Shown here: piece after piece, positions 1 through 6,427 of the stretch | How the letters are laid out: every line of letters starts with the position of its first letter | Position numbering within the stretch: position 1 is the first letter of the stretch | Source: Candidatus Falkowiibacteriota bacterium | GTDB taxonomy: Bacteria; Patescibacteriota; Patescibacteriia; Patescibacteriales; SZUA-104 | Direction of reading: 5' to 3' | DNA: 22,807 nt | NCBI GenBank assembly: GCA_027020105.1 | Contig: JALUVW010000130.1 | Span: 1-22,807 of the forward strand | Notes under the pieces: generated by a model | Told to the model about the DNA's origin: nothing | Database searches by the model: none | What the model saw: the letters and a program-made list of their open reading frames with translations, nothing else | Translations under genes and position numbers: made by a program

Positions 1-6
1 TCATTG

Positions 7-39
7 CGGGCAAATCTTTTACGGTTTGCCCGTTTTTTT
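7..39 (+). terminator. Intrinsic terminator of an upstream gene
   Basis: An 8-bp perfect stem, CGGGCAAA (7-14) with TTTGCCCG (25-32), has a 10-base loop and is followed at once by seven T residues (33-39). This is a textbook rho-independent terminator. It probably ends the transcript of a gene to the left of the window and isolates the str cluster promoter from it. Confidence 0.85.
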
Positions 40-334
40 ATTTGCGTTTTACGAGGGACCGTCGCCGAACCCTGTTACGGCTGAAATTTTGGTATTTTTG
101 CCAATTTGCTTTATTTTAGCGTTATTTTGGTATTATTTTTTAATATTGTCTTTAATTTTAGTTAAAAATATATTAAATTTTAAATTATAAATTCATAATT
201 TTTAAATTTCCTTGACTTATTTAAAAAGTTTTGTTAAATTAAAGTAAGTTATTAACATCCCGAACATTCGGGGTTTGTTTTAGTTTAAAATAGATATTTT
301 TTATATTTGATTTTTTATTTTAGTGAAGCGCGTT
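40..334 (+). other. AT-rich leader region of the rpsL cluster
   Basis: This is about 295 bases with no gene. It is strongly AT-rich from 100 onward. It contains a promoter-like pair at 212-240 and, downstream of the expected transcription start, a small GC-rich inverted repeat, CCCGAA (259-264) and TTCGGG (267-272), followed by a T-rich stretch. That repeat belongs to the CCGAAT family seen in the rpsL-rpsG spacer and in the array at the end of the window. No small reading frame of convincing quality was seen. Confidence 0.6.
212..240 (+). promoter_or_regulatory. Candidate sigma-70-type promoter for rpsL-rpsG-fusA
   Basis: TTGACT at 212-217 matches the -35 consensus in five of six positions. 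It is followed after 17 bases by TAAATT (235-240), or after 16 by TTAAAT (234-239), each a four-of-six -10 match. It lies downstream of the terminator and is the best promoter candidate before rpsL. The predicted start near 247 gives a leader of roughly 90 bases. The AT-rich background makes chance matches likely, so this is moderate evidence only. Confidence 0.5.
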
Positions 335-754
335 ATGCCGACTATCAACCAACTTGTCCGCAAAGGCAGGAAAACAATTAAAGAAAAAAGCAAATCTCCG
401 GCCATGCAGGTCGTAATGGACAGCTTGCACAGAAAGAAGTCCGTCTTGCCCAAAGGCGCTCCTTTTAAAAGGGGGGTGTGCTTAAAAGTGACCACAACCA
501 CTCCCAAAAAGCCGAATTCGGCTTTACGCAAGATTGCCCGCGTCAGATTGTCAAACGGAATGGAGGTAACGGCGTATATCCCGGGAATGGGCCATAACTT
601 GCAGGAGCATTCAATCGTAATGCTTAAGGGCGGACGAACAAAGGATTTGCCGGGTGTGCGGTATAAAGTTGTGCGCGGAGTTTATGACGCGCAGGGAGTT
701 GAGGGCCGGAAACAGTCAAGAAGTTTATACGGAGCCAAACGCGAAAAGAAATAA
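335..754 (+). CDS. rpsL: 30S ribosomal protein S12 (uS12)
   Basis: S12 sits at the decoding centre of the 30S subunit and helps check codon-anticodon pairing. The 139-residue product starts MPTINQLVRKGRK as in the family. It carries the signature TTTPKKPNSALRK, with the lysine where streptomycin-resistance changes usually fall, and later the GRTKDLPGVRYK loop whose aspartate is the usual methylthiolation site. A roughly ten-residue insertion before the KRGVC segment, relative to E. coli, resembles the longer Gram-positive form. An in-frame GTG at 323 would add four residues; the ATG at 335 was chosen because it gives the conserved N-terminus. It is the first gene of the str cluster, with rpsG following after a 103-base repeat-bearing spacer. 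Nothing suggests loss of function. Confidence 0.98.
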   Translation: MPTINQLVRKGRKTIKEKSKSPAMQVVMDSLHRKKSVLPKGAPFKRGVCLKVTTTTPKKPNSALRKIARVRLSNGMEVTAYIPGMGHNLQEHSIVMLKGGRTKDLPGVRYKVVRGVYDAQGVEGRKQSRSLYGAKREKK

Positions 755-773
755 CATAACCCGAATCTACGAA

Positions 774-843
774 TTATATCCGAATGCCCCAAATAATTAA
801 CATACGCGTAGTTCGGATATAAAGACATTCGGAGCATTCGGAT
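774..843 (+). repeat. rpsL-rpsG spacer: inverted CCGAAT-family repeats
   Basis: The spacer holds direct CCGAAT motifs near 761 and 780 and their reverse complements near 812, 828 and 836. TTATATCCGAA (774-784) can pair perfectly over 11 bp with 812-822. Alternatively ATCCGAATGC (778-787) can pair over 10 bp with GCATTCGGAT (834-843). The two pairings share the same left arm and exclude one another. The second hairpin would end 14 bases before the rpsG start. The motif is the same one expanded in the array at the end of the window. Confidence 0.75.
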
Positions 844-857
844 TATATATTAATCAT

Positions 858-1334
858 ATGAGAGGAAAACAAGCGCCAAAAAGAAAAATTGAAGGAGACG
901 CGAAATATAACGACGTTGATGTCGCCAAACTTATTAATTATATTATGCGTCGAGGCAAGAAGTCCGTAGCCGAGAGCATCGTCTATGGCGCTTTTGATAT
1001 TATCAAAGAAGAGACCAAGCAGGATCCGCGCCATGTTTTTCACAAGGCGTTAAAGAAAATTTCACCGCTTTTGGAAGTGCGCGGAAAAAGAGTCGGAGGC
1101 GCCAACTACCAAGTGCCTTTTCAGGTTCGCGGGGAGCGCCGCTTTACTTTGGGCTGCCGTTGGCTGATTGAAGCCGCGAAAAACAGGAAAGGAAAGCCGA
1201 TGTACGAAAAATTGGCGGCCGAAATTTTGGACGCGGTTAACGGAGAAGGCGCGGCCGTAAAAAAGAGAGAAGATGTGCACAGAATGGCCGAGGCCAACAA
1301 GGCGTTCGCTCATTTTGCCAGATTCGCGCGCTAA
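858..1334 (+). CDS. rpsG: 30S ribosomal protein S7 (uS7)
   Basis: S7 is a primary assembly protein of the 30S head; it binds the 3' major domain of 16S rRNA and lines the exit site. The 158-residue product has the usual bacterial length. Family landmarks are visible: a basic N-terminus, the INYIMRRGKKSVAE helix, the GGANYQVP segment of the beta ribbon, and the C-terminal helix ending HRMAEANKAFAHFARFAR. It follows rpsL and precedes fusA, the classical str order. The start ATG at 858 has no purine-rich Shine-Dalgarno sequence in front of it, only AT-rich DNA. No truncation or unusual residue was noticed. Confidence 0.98.
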   Translation: MRGKQAPKRKIEGDAKYNDVDVAKLINYIMRRGKKSVAESIVYGAFDIIKEETKQDPRHVFHKALKKISPLLEVRGKRVGGANYQVPFQVRGERRFTLGCRWLIEAAKNRKGKPMYEKLAAEILDAVNGEGAAVKKREDVHRMAEANKAFAHFARFAR

Positions 1335-1413
1335 AATTTTAAGTTTCCCGATTACGGAATTTAACTCGGCGAAACCATAAATTATAAAATTATAAATTGA
1401 AAACTAAATTTTT

Positions 1414-3492
1414 ATGCCAAGAGAATATTCATTGGAGAAAACCAGAAATATCGGGATTATCGCCCATATTGACGCCGGTAAAACAACTGTTACCGAGCGT
1501 ATTTTGTTTTACACCGGGAAAAAGCACAAAATCGGAGAGGTTCACGAAGGAGCGGCCGAGATGGATTGGATGGAACAAGAACAAGAAAGAGGCATTACCA
1601 TTACCTCCGCGGCCACCACTTGCTTTTGGAAAGACGCGAGAATCAATATAATTGACACTCCCGGTCATGTGGATTTTACCGCCGAGGTTGAACGTTCATT
1701 GCGCGTTTTGGACGGCGGTGTCGTAATATTTGACGGCGTTGCCGGCGTGGAGCCGCAATCGGAAACGGTTTGGCATCAGGCCGATAAATACAATGTTCCC
1801 CGCATCGCGTTTATAAACAAACTGGACAGAACAGGGGCTGATTTTTACAAAGACTTGGAATCCATTCACGACAGATTAACCAAAAACGCCCATCCGGTTC
1901 AACTGCCGATAGGGGCGGAAGCGGATTTTAAGGGTATTGTTGATTTGTTTGAAAAAAAAGCGCGCGTATACCAAGATGATATGGGAACCAAGTGGGAGGA
2001 CGTGGATGTGCCGGAAGATATGAAGGAAAAGGTTGAGGAGTACCGCGGAAAATTGATTGAGGCGATTGTGGAAAACAACGAAGAATTGATGAACAAATAT
2101 CTGGGCGGCGAAGAGATTGACGTTGCCGATCTTAAAGCCGAATTGAGAAAAGCGGTTTGCGCCGGGTCCATTGTTCCCGTATTTTGCGGAAGCGCTTTAA
2201 AAAACAAAGGCGTGCAATTTTTGCTTGACGCGGTCGTGGACTATCTGCCGTCTCCCTTGGATGTTCCGCCGTTAATCGGATTTGACCCCAAAGACGAAGA
2301 GAAAAAAATAGAAATTAAGCCCGATGATAACGAGAAGTTCGCGGCATTGGCTTTTAAAATAGCTACTGATCCGTTTGTCGGCAAACTGGCGTTTATCAGG
2401 GTATATAGCGGAACCCTAAAATCAGGTTCTTATGTTTTGAATTCGTCAACCGGCAAAAAAGAACGTATCGGGCGTTTGGTGAGGATGCATGCCAACCACA
2501 GGGAAGAGGTGCAAGAAATTTATGCCGGTGAAATCGCGGCGGTTATCGGCCTTAAAGGGACGACTACCGGCAACACTTTATGCGATGAATCGCGGCCGGT
2601 AATTTTGGAATCAATTACCTTCCCGGAGCCGGTAATTTCTATCGCGGTTGAGCCGAAAACGAAAGCCGATCAGGAAAAAATGGGAATGGCTTTGGCCAAA
2701 TTGGCCGAGGAAGACCCGACTTTCAGGGTAAAGACCGACGAAGAAGTGAACCAAACATTGATTTCCGGAATGGGCGAGCTGCATCTGGATATTATTATCG
2801 ACAGAATGAAAAGAGAGTTCAATGTTGAAGCCAATGTCGGCCAGCCGCAGGTCGCTTACAGGGAGACGATTAAAACGGAGGCCGAAGCGGAAGGAAAATA
2901 CGTCAAGCAGTCGGGCGGACGCGGTCAATACGGTCATTGTTATTTAAGGGTCGCGCCGCAAGAAGAGGGCGCCGGCTTTGAATTTGTTGACGAAGTAAAG
3001 GGCGGAGCCATTCCGAAAGAATATATCCCCGCCATTGAAAAAGGAGTCAAGGAAGCCATGGACAAGGGTGTTATCGCCGGTTACCCGATGGTTGACGTGA
3101 AAGTGACGGTGTACGACGGCACATATCATGAAGTTGATTCATCCGAAGGGGCGTTTAAAATCGCCGGATCAATGGCCTTTCAAGACGCCGTTAAAAAAGG
3201 AAATCCCGTGTTGCTTGAGCCGATTATGAAAGTTGACGTGATTACGCCGGAGAATTTTATGGGAGACGTTATCGGCGATTTGAACGCCAAAAGAGGACAG
3301 GTCGGGGAAATGACGGACAGAGGACAAGTTAAAGCTATCGCGGCCAAAGTTCCGTTGGCGTCCATGTTCGGTTACGCCACCCAGCTAAGATCAATGACGC
3401 AAGGAAGGGCCAGTTACAGTATGGAGTTTTCGCATTATTCCGAAGTGCCAAGGAATGTGGCCGAGGAGATAATAGAAGGGAGAAAGAAATAG
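1414..3492 (+). CDS. fusA: Translation elongation factor G
   Basis: EF-G is the GTPase that drives mRNA-tRNA translocation and, with ribosome recycling factor, splits ribosomes. At 692 residues it has the canonical length. The G domain shows the P-loop AHIDAGKT at 17-24, a switch I segment ending RGITIT, DTPGH at 81-85, and NKLD at 135-138, with its histidine and aspartate in place. The later domains include the GMGELHLDI segment typical of domain III and the GGRGQYGHC motif of domain IV. A longer frame starting at 1397 is out of phase and spurious. The 79-base spacer after rpsG is AT-rich and has no Shine-Dalgarno sequence. The sequence looks like the housekeeping FusA rather than a tetracycline-protection or FusA2 paralogue. 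Confidence 0.99.
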   Translation: MPREYSLEKTRNIGIIAHIDAGKTTVTERILFYTGKKHKIGEVHEGAAEMDWMEQEQERGITITSAATTCFWKDARINIIDTPGHVDFTAEVERSLRVLDGGVVIFDGVAGVEPQSETVWHQADKYNVPRIAFINKLDRTGADFYKDLESIHDRLTKNAHPVQLPIGAEADFKGIVDLFEKKARVYQDDMGTKWEDVDVPEDMKEKVEEYRGKLIEAIVENNEELMNKYLGGEEIDVADLKAELRKAVCAGSIVPVFCGSALKNKGVQFLLDAVVDYLPSPLDVPPLIGFDPKDEEKKIEIKPDDNEKFAALAFKIATDPFVGKLAFIRVYSGTLKSGSYVLNSSTGKKERIGRLVRMHANHREEVQEIYAGEIAAVIGLKGTTTGNTLCDESRPVILESITFPEPVISIAVEPKTKADQEKMGMALAKLAEEDPTFRVKTDEEVNQTLISGMGELHLDIIIDRMKREFNVEANVGQPQVAYRETIKTEAEAEGKYVKQSGGRGQYGHCYLRVAPQEEGAGFEFVDEVKGGAIPKEYIPAIEKGVKEAMDKGVIAGYPMVDVKVTVYDGTYHEVDSSEGAFKIAGSMAFQDAVKKGNPVLLEPIMKVDVITPENFMGDVIGDLNAKRGQVGEMTDRGQVKAIAAKVPLASMFGYATQLRSMTQGRASYSMEFSHYSEVPRNVAEEIIEGRKK

Positions 3493-3534
3493 GCATTGTG
3501 ATTTCTTGTCCGCTCGGAGAATATGATTTAAGTA

Positions 3535-3563
3535 TTGACGGATGGTTGGGATTCATATAGAAT
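3535..3563 (+). promoter_or_regulatory. Promoter candidate between fusA and the unknown gene
   Basis: TTGACG (3535-3540) and TAGAAT (3558-3563) each match the sigma-70 hexamer consensus in five of six positions and are separated by exactly 17 bases. This is one of the best promoter matches in the window. It would start transcription near 3570, about 65 bases before the ATG at 3636, giving the unknown gene and possibly tuf their own transcript. Confidence 0.6.
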
Positions 3564-3635
3564 AACAACATGGAAAAAAGAAAGCGGGGTGATGACGTTA
3601 AATAATGATTTTTCCGTTTGTTATATCTAATACTT

Positions 3636-4139
3636 ATGTCAAGCCAACTGCAAAAAGCCATAAATTTATCAAAAAAGACTGGTGATCGGTTAATCGTGTT
3701 TGACCGAGCGGAATCGGAAAGCCCTTATGTTGTAATGAGTTTGGACGATTATGAAAAGCTGGCGATTGGCCAAAACGCCGTGCGGGGCTTGACAGAAGCG
3801 GAATTGCTTGATAAGATAAATCGCGATGTGGCCATATGGAAAAACGAAAACAAGTTTAATGATTTCGGAGAGCAAATTGGCGATTTTCATAGCATAGACG
3901 ACATAGAAAAGTACAATACAAACGAAATAAACGAATATTATGACGAACCTGAAGACGTGAATGGCGCGCGCGGAGAAGATTTTTCTTTTCCGAACCGGGA
4001 AAAAACGGAAAGCGAACCGCCAAAAAAGAAGCGGGGATTTGGCCATAATTGGTCAATACCGTCCGACAGAAAACGAGCGGCGGAAGAGGTTGACGAGAAG
4101 GAGGAGGATAGGCAATACTTGGAAGAGATTCCATTCTAA
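3636..4139 (+). CDS. Unknown acidic protein inserted between fusA and tuf
   Basis: The gene encodes about 167 residues from the ATG at 3636; a TTG at 3618 is less likely because the six codons it adds look like spacer. I do not recognise a named family. The N-terminal 45 residues are compact: a helix (QLQKAINLSKKTGDR), a strand (LIVFD), then PYVVMSLDDYEKL, which resembles the VVMSLEDYExL element of Phd/YefM-type antitoxins. The middle is hydrophilic and acidic, and the tail is disordered, with PPKKKRGFGHNWSIP and a glutamate-rich end. There are no membrane segments, signal peptide or cysteine motifs. It has its own promoter-like sequence upstream and a repeat hairpin downstream. There is no toxin partner next to it, so an antitoxin role is not supported. 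A regulator linked to translation is possible but is only inference from position. Confidence 0.8.
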   Translation: MSSQLQKAINLSKKTGDRLIVFDRAESESPYVVMSLDDYEKLAIGQNAVRGLTEAELLDKINRDVAIWKNENKFNDFGEQIGDFHSIDDIEKYNTNEINEYYDEPEDVNGARGEDFSFPNREKTESEPPKKKRGFGHNWSIPSDRKRAAEEVDEKEEDRQYLEEIPF

Positions 4140-4161
4140 GTTGAAAGTTCATAAAGTTTGT

Positions 4162-4230
4162 AAAGTTATAAAGTTGCTTATTAGTAAGATTGCTTTATAA
4201 CTTTAAGAACTTTATAACTTTATAAACTCT
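4162..4230 (+). repeat. Inverted ATAAAGTT-type repeat after the unknown gene
   Basis: AAAGTTATAAAG (4162-4173) pairs perfectly over 12 bp with CTTTATAACTTT (4193-4204) across a 19-base loop. Further direct copies lie on both sides (4144-4161 and 4207-4226). This is the same unit family as the spacers before rpsC, rplB, rplN, rplE and rplF. Here it lies between two separate units rather than inside the ribosomal cluster. Confidence 0.8.
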
Positions 4231-4334
4231 TTACGATTTATAATTGGGAGTTTATTCGGTTAAGTGTCATAATTAAGTTATTCATAATAATTAAAATTAA
4301 CGGCTGGCGGCCAATTTGAGGCCAGAAACTCCGC

Positions 4335-4340
4335 TATAAT
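4335..4340 (+). promoter_or_regulatory. Consensus -10 hexamer upstream of tuf
   Basis: A perfect TATAAT lies 36 bases before the tuf ATG. No good -35 hexamer occurs at 16-18 bases upstream; the closest, TTGAGG at 4316-4321, is too near. A small inverted repeat, CTGGC (4304-4308) and GCCAG (4321-4325), sits just upstream. A tuf-specific promoter is plausible because EF-Tu is usually the most abundant product of the cluster, but evidence is limited to this hexamer. Confidence 0.4.
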
Positions 4341-4375
4341 TATTTTTATGAGCGGGGGTCGTATTAATTAAAAAC

Positions 4376-5563
4376 ATGGCAGAAAAATTTGAACGCACAA
4401 AACCCCATATCAATGTCGGCACAATCGGCCACGTTGATCATGGAAAAACAACCTTAACCGCGGCCATTTTGCAGGTGTTAAACGCCAAAGGAATGTCCGC
4501 TTCCAACAAATCCGTGGATCAAATTGACGCCGCTCCGGAAGAAAAGGAGCGCGGCATTACTATCGCCACATCTCATCAGGAGTATGAGTCGGAAAAGCGT
4601 CACTACGCTCACGTGGATTGTCCGGGTCACGCCGATTATGTCAAAAACATGATTACCGGCGCGGCTCAAATGGACGGCGCCATTTTGGTGGTTGCCGCTA
4701 CCGACGGTCCCATGCCTCAAACCAGAGAACATATATTGTTGGCAAGACAGGTGGGCGTTCCTTATATTGTCGTATTTTTAAACAAATGCGATATGGTTGA
4801 GGACAAAGAGCTTATTGATTTGGTGGAAGAGGAAATCAGGGACTTGTTAAAGAAATACGAATTTCCCGGCGATGAAACCCCGATTATTCGCGGTTCCGCG
4901 CTTAAAGCTCTGGAAAATCCGAGCGGAGACGACGCTCAACCGATTTTAGACTTGGTGAAAGCCTTGGATGAGCATATTCCGGAACCGAAACGCGACGTTG
5001 ATCAGCCGTTCTTAATGCCGATTGAAGATATTTTCTCCATTGAAGGACGCGGTACCGTGGTAACCGGCAGAATTGAGAGAGGCGTCGTTAAAGTCGGTGA
5101 AGAAATTGAAATTGTCGGTCTTCGCGATACCGTGAAAACGGTCGTAACCGGAGTGGAAATGTTTAACAAGCAACTGGACGAGGGCAGGGCCGGAGATAAC
5201 GCCGGTATCTTGCTTCGCGGCACCAAAAAAGATGAAGTGGAAAGAGGCCAAGTATTGGCAAAACCGGGGACTATTACGCCGCACACCGAATTTGAAGGCG
5301 AGGTTTATATTTTATCCAAGGAAGAAGGCGGAAGACATAAACCTTTCTTTAAGGGCTATAAGCCGCAGTTTTACATCAGAACAACCGATGTGACCGGAGA
5401 AGTTGAATTGCCGGAAGGAACGGAAATGGTTATGCCCGGAGATACCGTAAGCTTAAAAATCAAATTAATCGCGCCCATCGCCTTGGAAGAAAAAATGAAA
5501 TTCGCCATTCGCGAAGGCGGAAGGACGGTTGGCGCCGGTGTTGTAACGAAGATTATTAAGTAA
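4376..5563 (+). CDS. tuf: Translation elongation factor Tu
   Basis: EF-Tu carries aminoacyl-tRNA to the ribosomal A site and hydrolyses GTP on correct pairing. The 395-residue length is canonical. The G domain shows GHVDHGKT at 18-25, ERGITIA in switch I, DCPGH at 81-85, with the catalytic histidine at 85, and NKCD at 136-139. Domain II contains GRGTVVTGRIERG, and the C-terminal domain ends REGGRTVGAGVVTKI, the site region for kirromycin-type drugs. Only one tuf copy is visible here. It is separated from fusA by the unknown gene, which is unusual, and is followed by a strong palindrome at the stop codon. An AT-rich leader without Shine-Dalgarno precedes the ATG. Confidence 0.99.
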   Translation: MAEKFERTKPHINVGTIGHVDHGKTTLTAAILQVLNAKGMSASNKSVDQIDAAPEEKERGITIATSHQEYESEKRHYAHVDCPGHADYVKNMITGAAQMDGAILVVAATDGPMPQTREHILLARQVGVPYIVVFLNKCDMVEDKELIDLVEEEIRDLLKKYEFPGDETPIIRGSALKALENPSGDDAQPILDLVKALDEHIPEPKRDVDQPFLMPIEDIFSIEGRGTVVTGRIERGVVKVGEEIEIVGLRDTVKTVVTGVEMFNKQLDEGRAGDNAGILLRGTKKDEVERGQVLAKPGTITPHTEFEGEVYILSKEEGGRHKPFFKGYKPQFYIRTTDVTGEVELPEGTEMVMPGDTVSLKIKLIAPIALEEKMKFAIREGGRTVGAGVVTKIIK

Positions 5564-5606
5564 ACACTTTGCCCCGCCTCTCGCGAGAGGCGGGGTTGTA
5601 GTGTTT
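5562..5606 (+). terminator. Large GC-rich palindrome at the tuf stop codon
   Basis: A perfect 24-base palindrome (5572-5595, core CTCGCGAG) is extended by AAACACT (5562-5568) pairing with AGTGTTT (5600-5606), so the tuf stop codon itself lies in the outer stem. The run after the inner stem is T-rich but not a clean T tract (TTGTAGTGTTTATTT). It could be an intrinsic terminator separating tuf from rpsJ, or a 3'-end stabiliser for the abundant tuf mRNA. Confidence 0.65.
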
Positions 5607-5612
5607 ATTTAT

Positions 5613-5711
5613 AAACAGATAACAGATAACAGGTAACAGATAACAGATAATATTTCCGAATATTCGGACATCAATCTGCTGTATGCTATCCGCTATCTGC
5701 TATCTATTGTC
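5613..5711 (+). repeat. tuf-rpsJ spacer: AACAGAT heptamers with inverted arm
   Basis: Five near-identical heptamers (AACAGAT, with one AACAGGT) run from about 5615 to 5649. They are followed by a 14-base palindrome (TCCGAATATTCGGA, 5655-5668) and then by degenerate reverse-complement units (CTATCTG-like, 5674-5706) ending eight bases before the rpsJ ATG. The layout of direct arm, palindromic centre and inverted arm predicts a long hairpin. The unit is unlike that of the other spacers but has the same 7-base period. Confidence 0.8.
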
Positions 5712-5717
5712 TTAAAA

Positions 5718-6083
5718 ATGCCAGACACAAAAGATAAAGTTGAAAACAAGCGGGATGACACGGCGAACGCGGAAGAGTTTAAGCAGAGAATTCGCATCAA
5801 AATCAAAGCTTTTGACCATCGGGTGATTGACGAATCAACCCGGACCATTATTGATACGGCCGAGAGAAGCGGAGTTAAGATATTCGGACCCATTCCTTTG
5901 CCGACTGAAAAAAGAAAATATACGGTTAATCGCTCCACTTTTGTCCACAAAGACGCTCGCGACCAATATGAAATGAGAATTCACAAGAGATTGATTGATA
6001 TTATTGAGCCGTCGGCTCAAACCATTGAGGCCCTGACCAATTTAAACCTTCCGGCCGGAGTTGACGTGGAGATAAAAATGTAA
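5718..6083 (+). CDS. rpsJ: 30S ribosomal protein S10 (uS10)
   Basis: S10 is a 30S head protein that elsewhere also acts with NusB in antitermination. The product has 121 residues, about 20 longer than E. coli S10. The extra part is a charged N-terminus (MPDTKDKVENKRDDTANAEE) before the conserved QRIRIKIKAFDHRVID. Further landmarks are GPIPLPTEKRKYTVNRS and the terminal PAGVDVEIKM. The ATG at 5718 is the only start upstream of the conserved region. It lies just after the heptamer hairpin, without a Shine-Dalgarno sequence. rplC follows only after an unusually long gap. Identification is certain; the role of the extension is unknown. Confidence 0.98.
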   Translation: MPDTKDKVENKRDDTANAEEFKQRIRIKIKAFDHRVIDESTRTIIDTAERSGVKIFGPIPLPTEKRKYTVNRSTFVHKDARDQYEMRIHKRLIDIIEPSAQTIEALTNLNLPAGVDVEIKM

Positions 6084-6104
6084 TATACATAACGCGAATT
6101 CCGC

Positions 6105-6173
6105 GAATTATTGCGCGAATTCCGCGAACATAAGAAACTATGAATTAAATATTCGTGGAATTCGCGCAATAAT
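6105..6173 (+). repeat. Inverted CGCGAATTC repeat
   Basis: The arm at 6105-6128 is the reverse complement of 6152-6173 except for one internal mismatch (T at 6156) and the outermost bases. The loop is about 23 bases. The left side is built of CGCGAATTC nonamers starting at 6093. This is another case of direct units followed by an inverted copy. Confidence 0.85.
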
Positions 6174-6306
6174 CCTTAAATTCGCGCCATATCGGTGTTA
6201 ATAATCATTTAAGCAACCCCCATATATTGAGGAAGTGTTTGAATGAGAGTTAACGCTTAAGCGGAGGTCCAGTTTCAATAAATAAAAAACAGTAAAATAA
6301 AGTTTT

Positions 6307-6334
6307 TTGCCGAATCTCTGGAAGAGTTTATGAT
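6307..6334 (+). promoter_or_regulatory. Promoter candidate upstream of rplC
   Basis: TTGCCG (6307-6312, four of six) and TATGAT (6329-6334, five of six) are separated by 16 bases. Transcription would start near 6341 and yield a leader of about 87 bases containing the terminator-like hairpin at 6369-6396. The match is moderate in an AT-rich background. Confidence 0.4.
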
Positions 6335-6422
6335 AAACTTGGATAAGTTTCGGCGGAGAATATTATTGCTGGTTTTTATTGAAAGACCGGTTTTTTATAT
6401 CCGCGGAAGAAAATTCAATTAA
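6330..6422 (+). CDS. Possible 30-codon leader frame before rplC
   Basis: An ATG at 6330 opens 30 codons (MINLDKFRRRILLLVF at its start) and stops five bases before the rplC ATG. The peptide is basic and hydrophobic. It spans the terminator-like hairpin, so ribosome movement through it could in principle affect folding. Its ATG overlaps the candidate -10 hexamer, so only read-through transcripts from rpsJ would contain it whole. The frame could easily be chance; it has no ribosome binding site. Confidence 0.18.
   Translation: MINLDKFRRRILLLVFIERPVFYIRGRKFN
6369..6396 (+). terminator. Terminator-like hairpin before rplC (possible attenuator)
   Basis: CTGGTTTTT (6369-6377) can pair with AAAGACCGG (6382-6390) over nine base pairs, including two G-U pairs, with loop ATTG. 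Six T residues follow (6391-6396). It has the form of an intrinsic terminator but lies immediately upstream of essential rplC, so full termination here would be lethal unless bypassed. Conditional termination, as in ribosomal protein leaders, is a reasonable inference. Confidence 0.55.
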
Positions 6423-6427
6423 AGCGT

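Larger units (their letters stand above)
6084..6427 (+). other. Long rpsJ-rplC intergenic region
   Basis: These 344 bases form the longest gap inside the ribosomal cluster. In order they contain a long inverted repeat (6105-6173), an unassigned stretch of about 130 bases, a promoter-like pair (6307-6334), a small hairpin (AAACTT 6335-6340 with AAGTTT 6345-6350), and a terminator-like hairpin (6369-6396) that ends 31 bases before rplC. A 30-codon reading frame overlaps the last part. The arrangement looks like a regulatory leader. Confidence 0.6.

Noticed and set aside
301..531. Minus-strand reading frame opposite rpsL, and many similar minus-strand frames across the ribosomal genes
   Set aside because: They are fully covered by strong ribosomal protein genes on the + strand, match no family, and are explained by codon bias in the sense gene.
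1397..1651. 84-codon + frame overlapping the start of fusA
   Set aside because: It is out of phase with EF-G, overlaps its conserved P-loop region, and its protein resembles a frame-shifted EF-G shadow.
3636..4139. Toxin-antitoxin module
   Set aside because: Only a weak N-terminal resemblance to Phd/YefM antitoxins is present, and no toxin gene lies next to it.
3961..4200. 79-codon + frame overlapping the end of the unknown gene before tuf
   Set aside because: It is out of phase with the longer frame, and its last part runs through the repeat hairpin, giving a low-information lysine/leucine-rich sequence.
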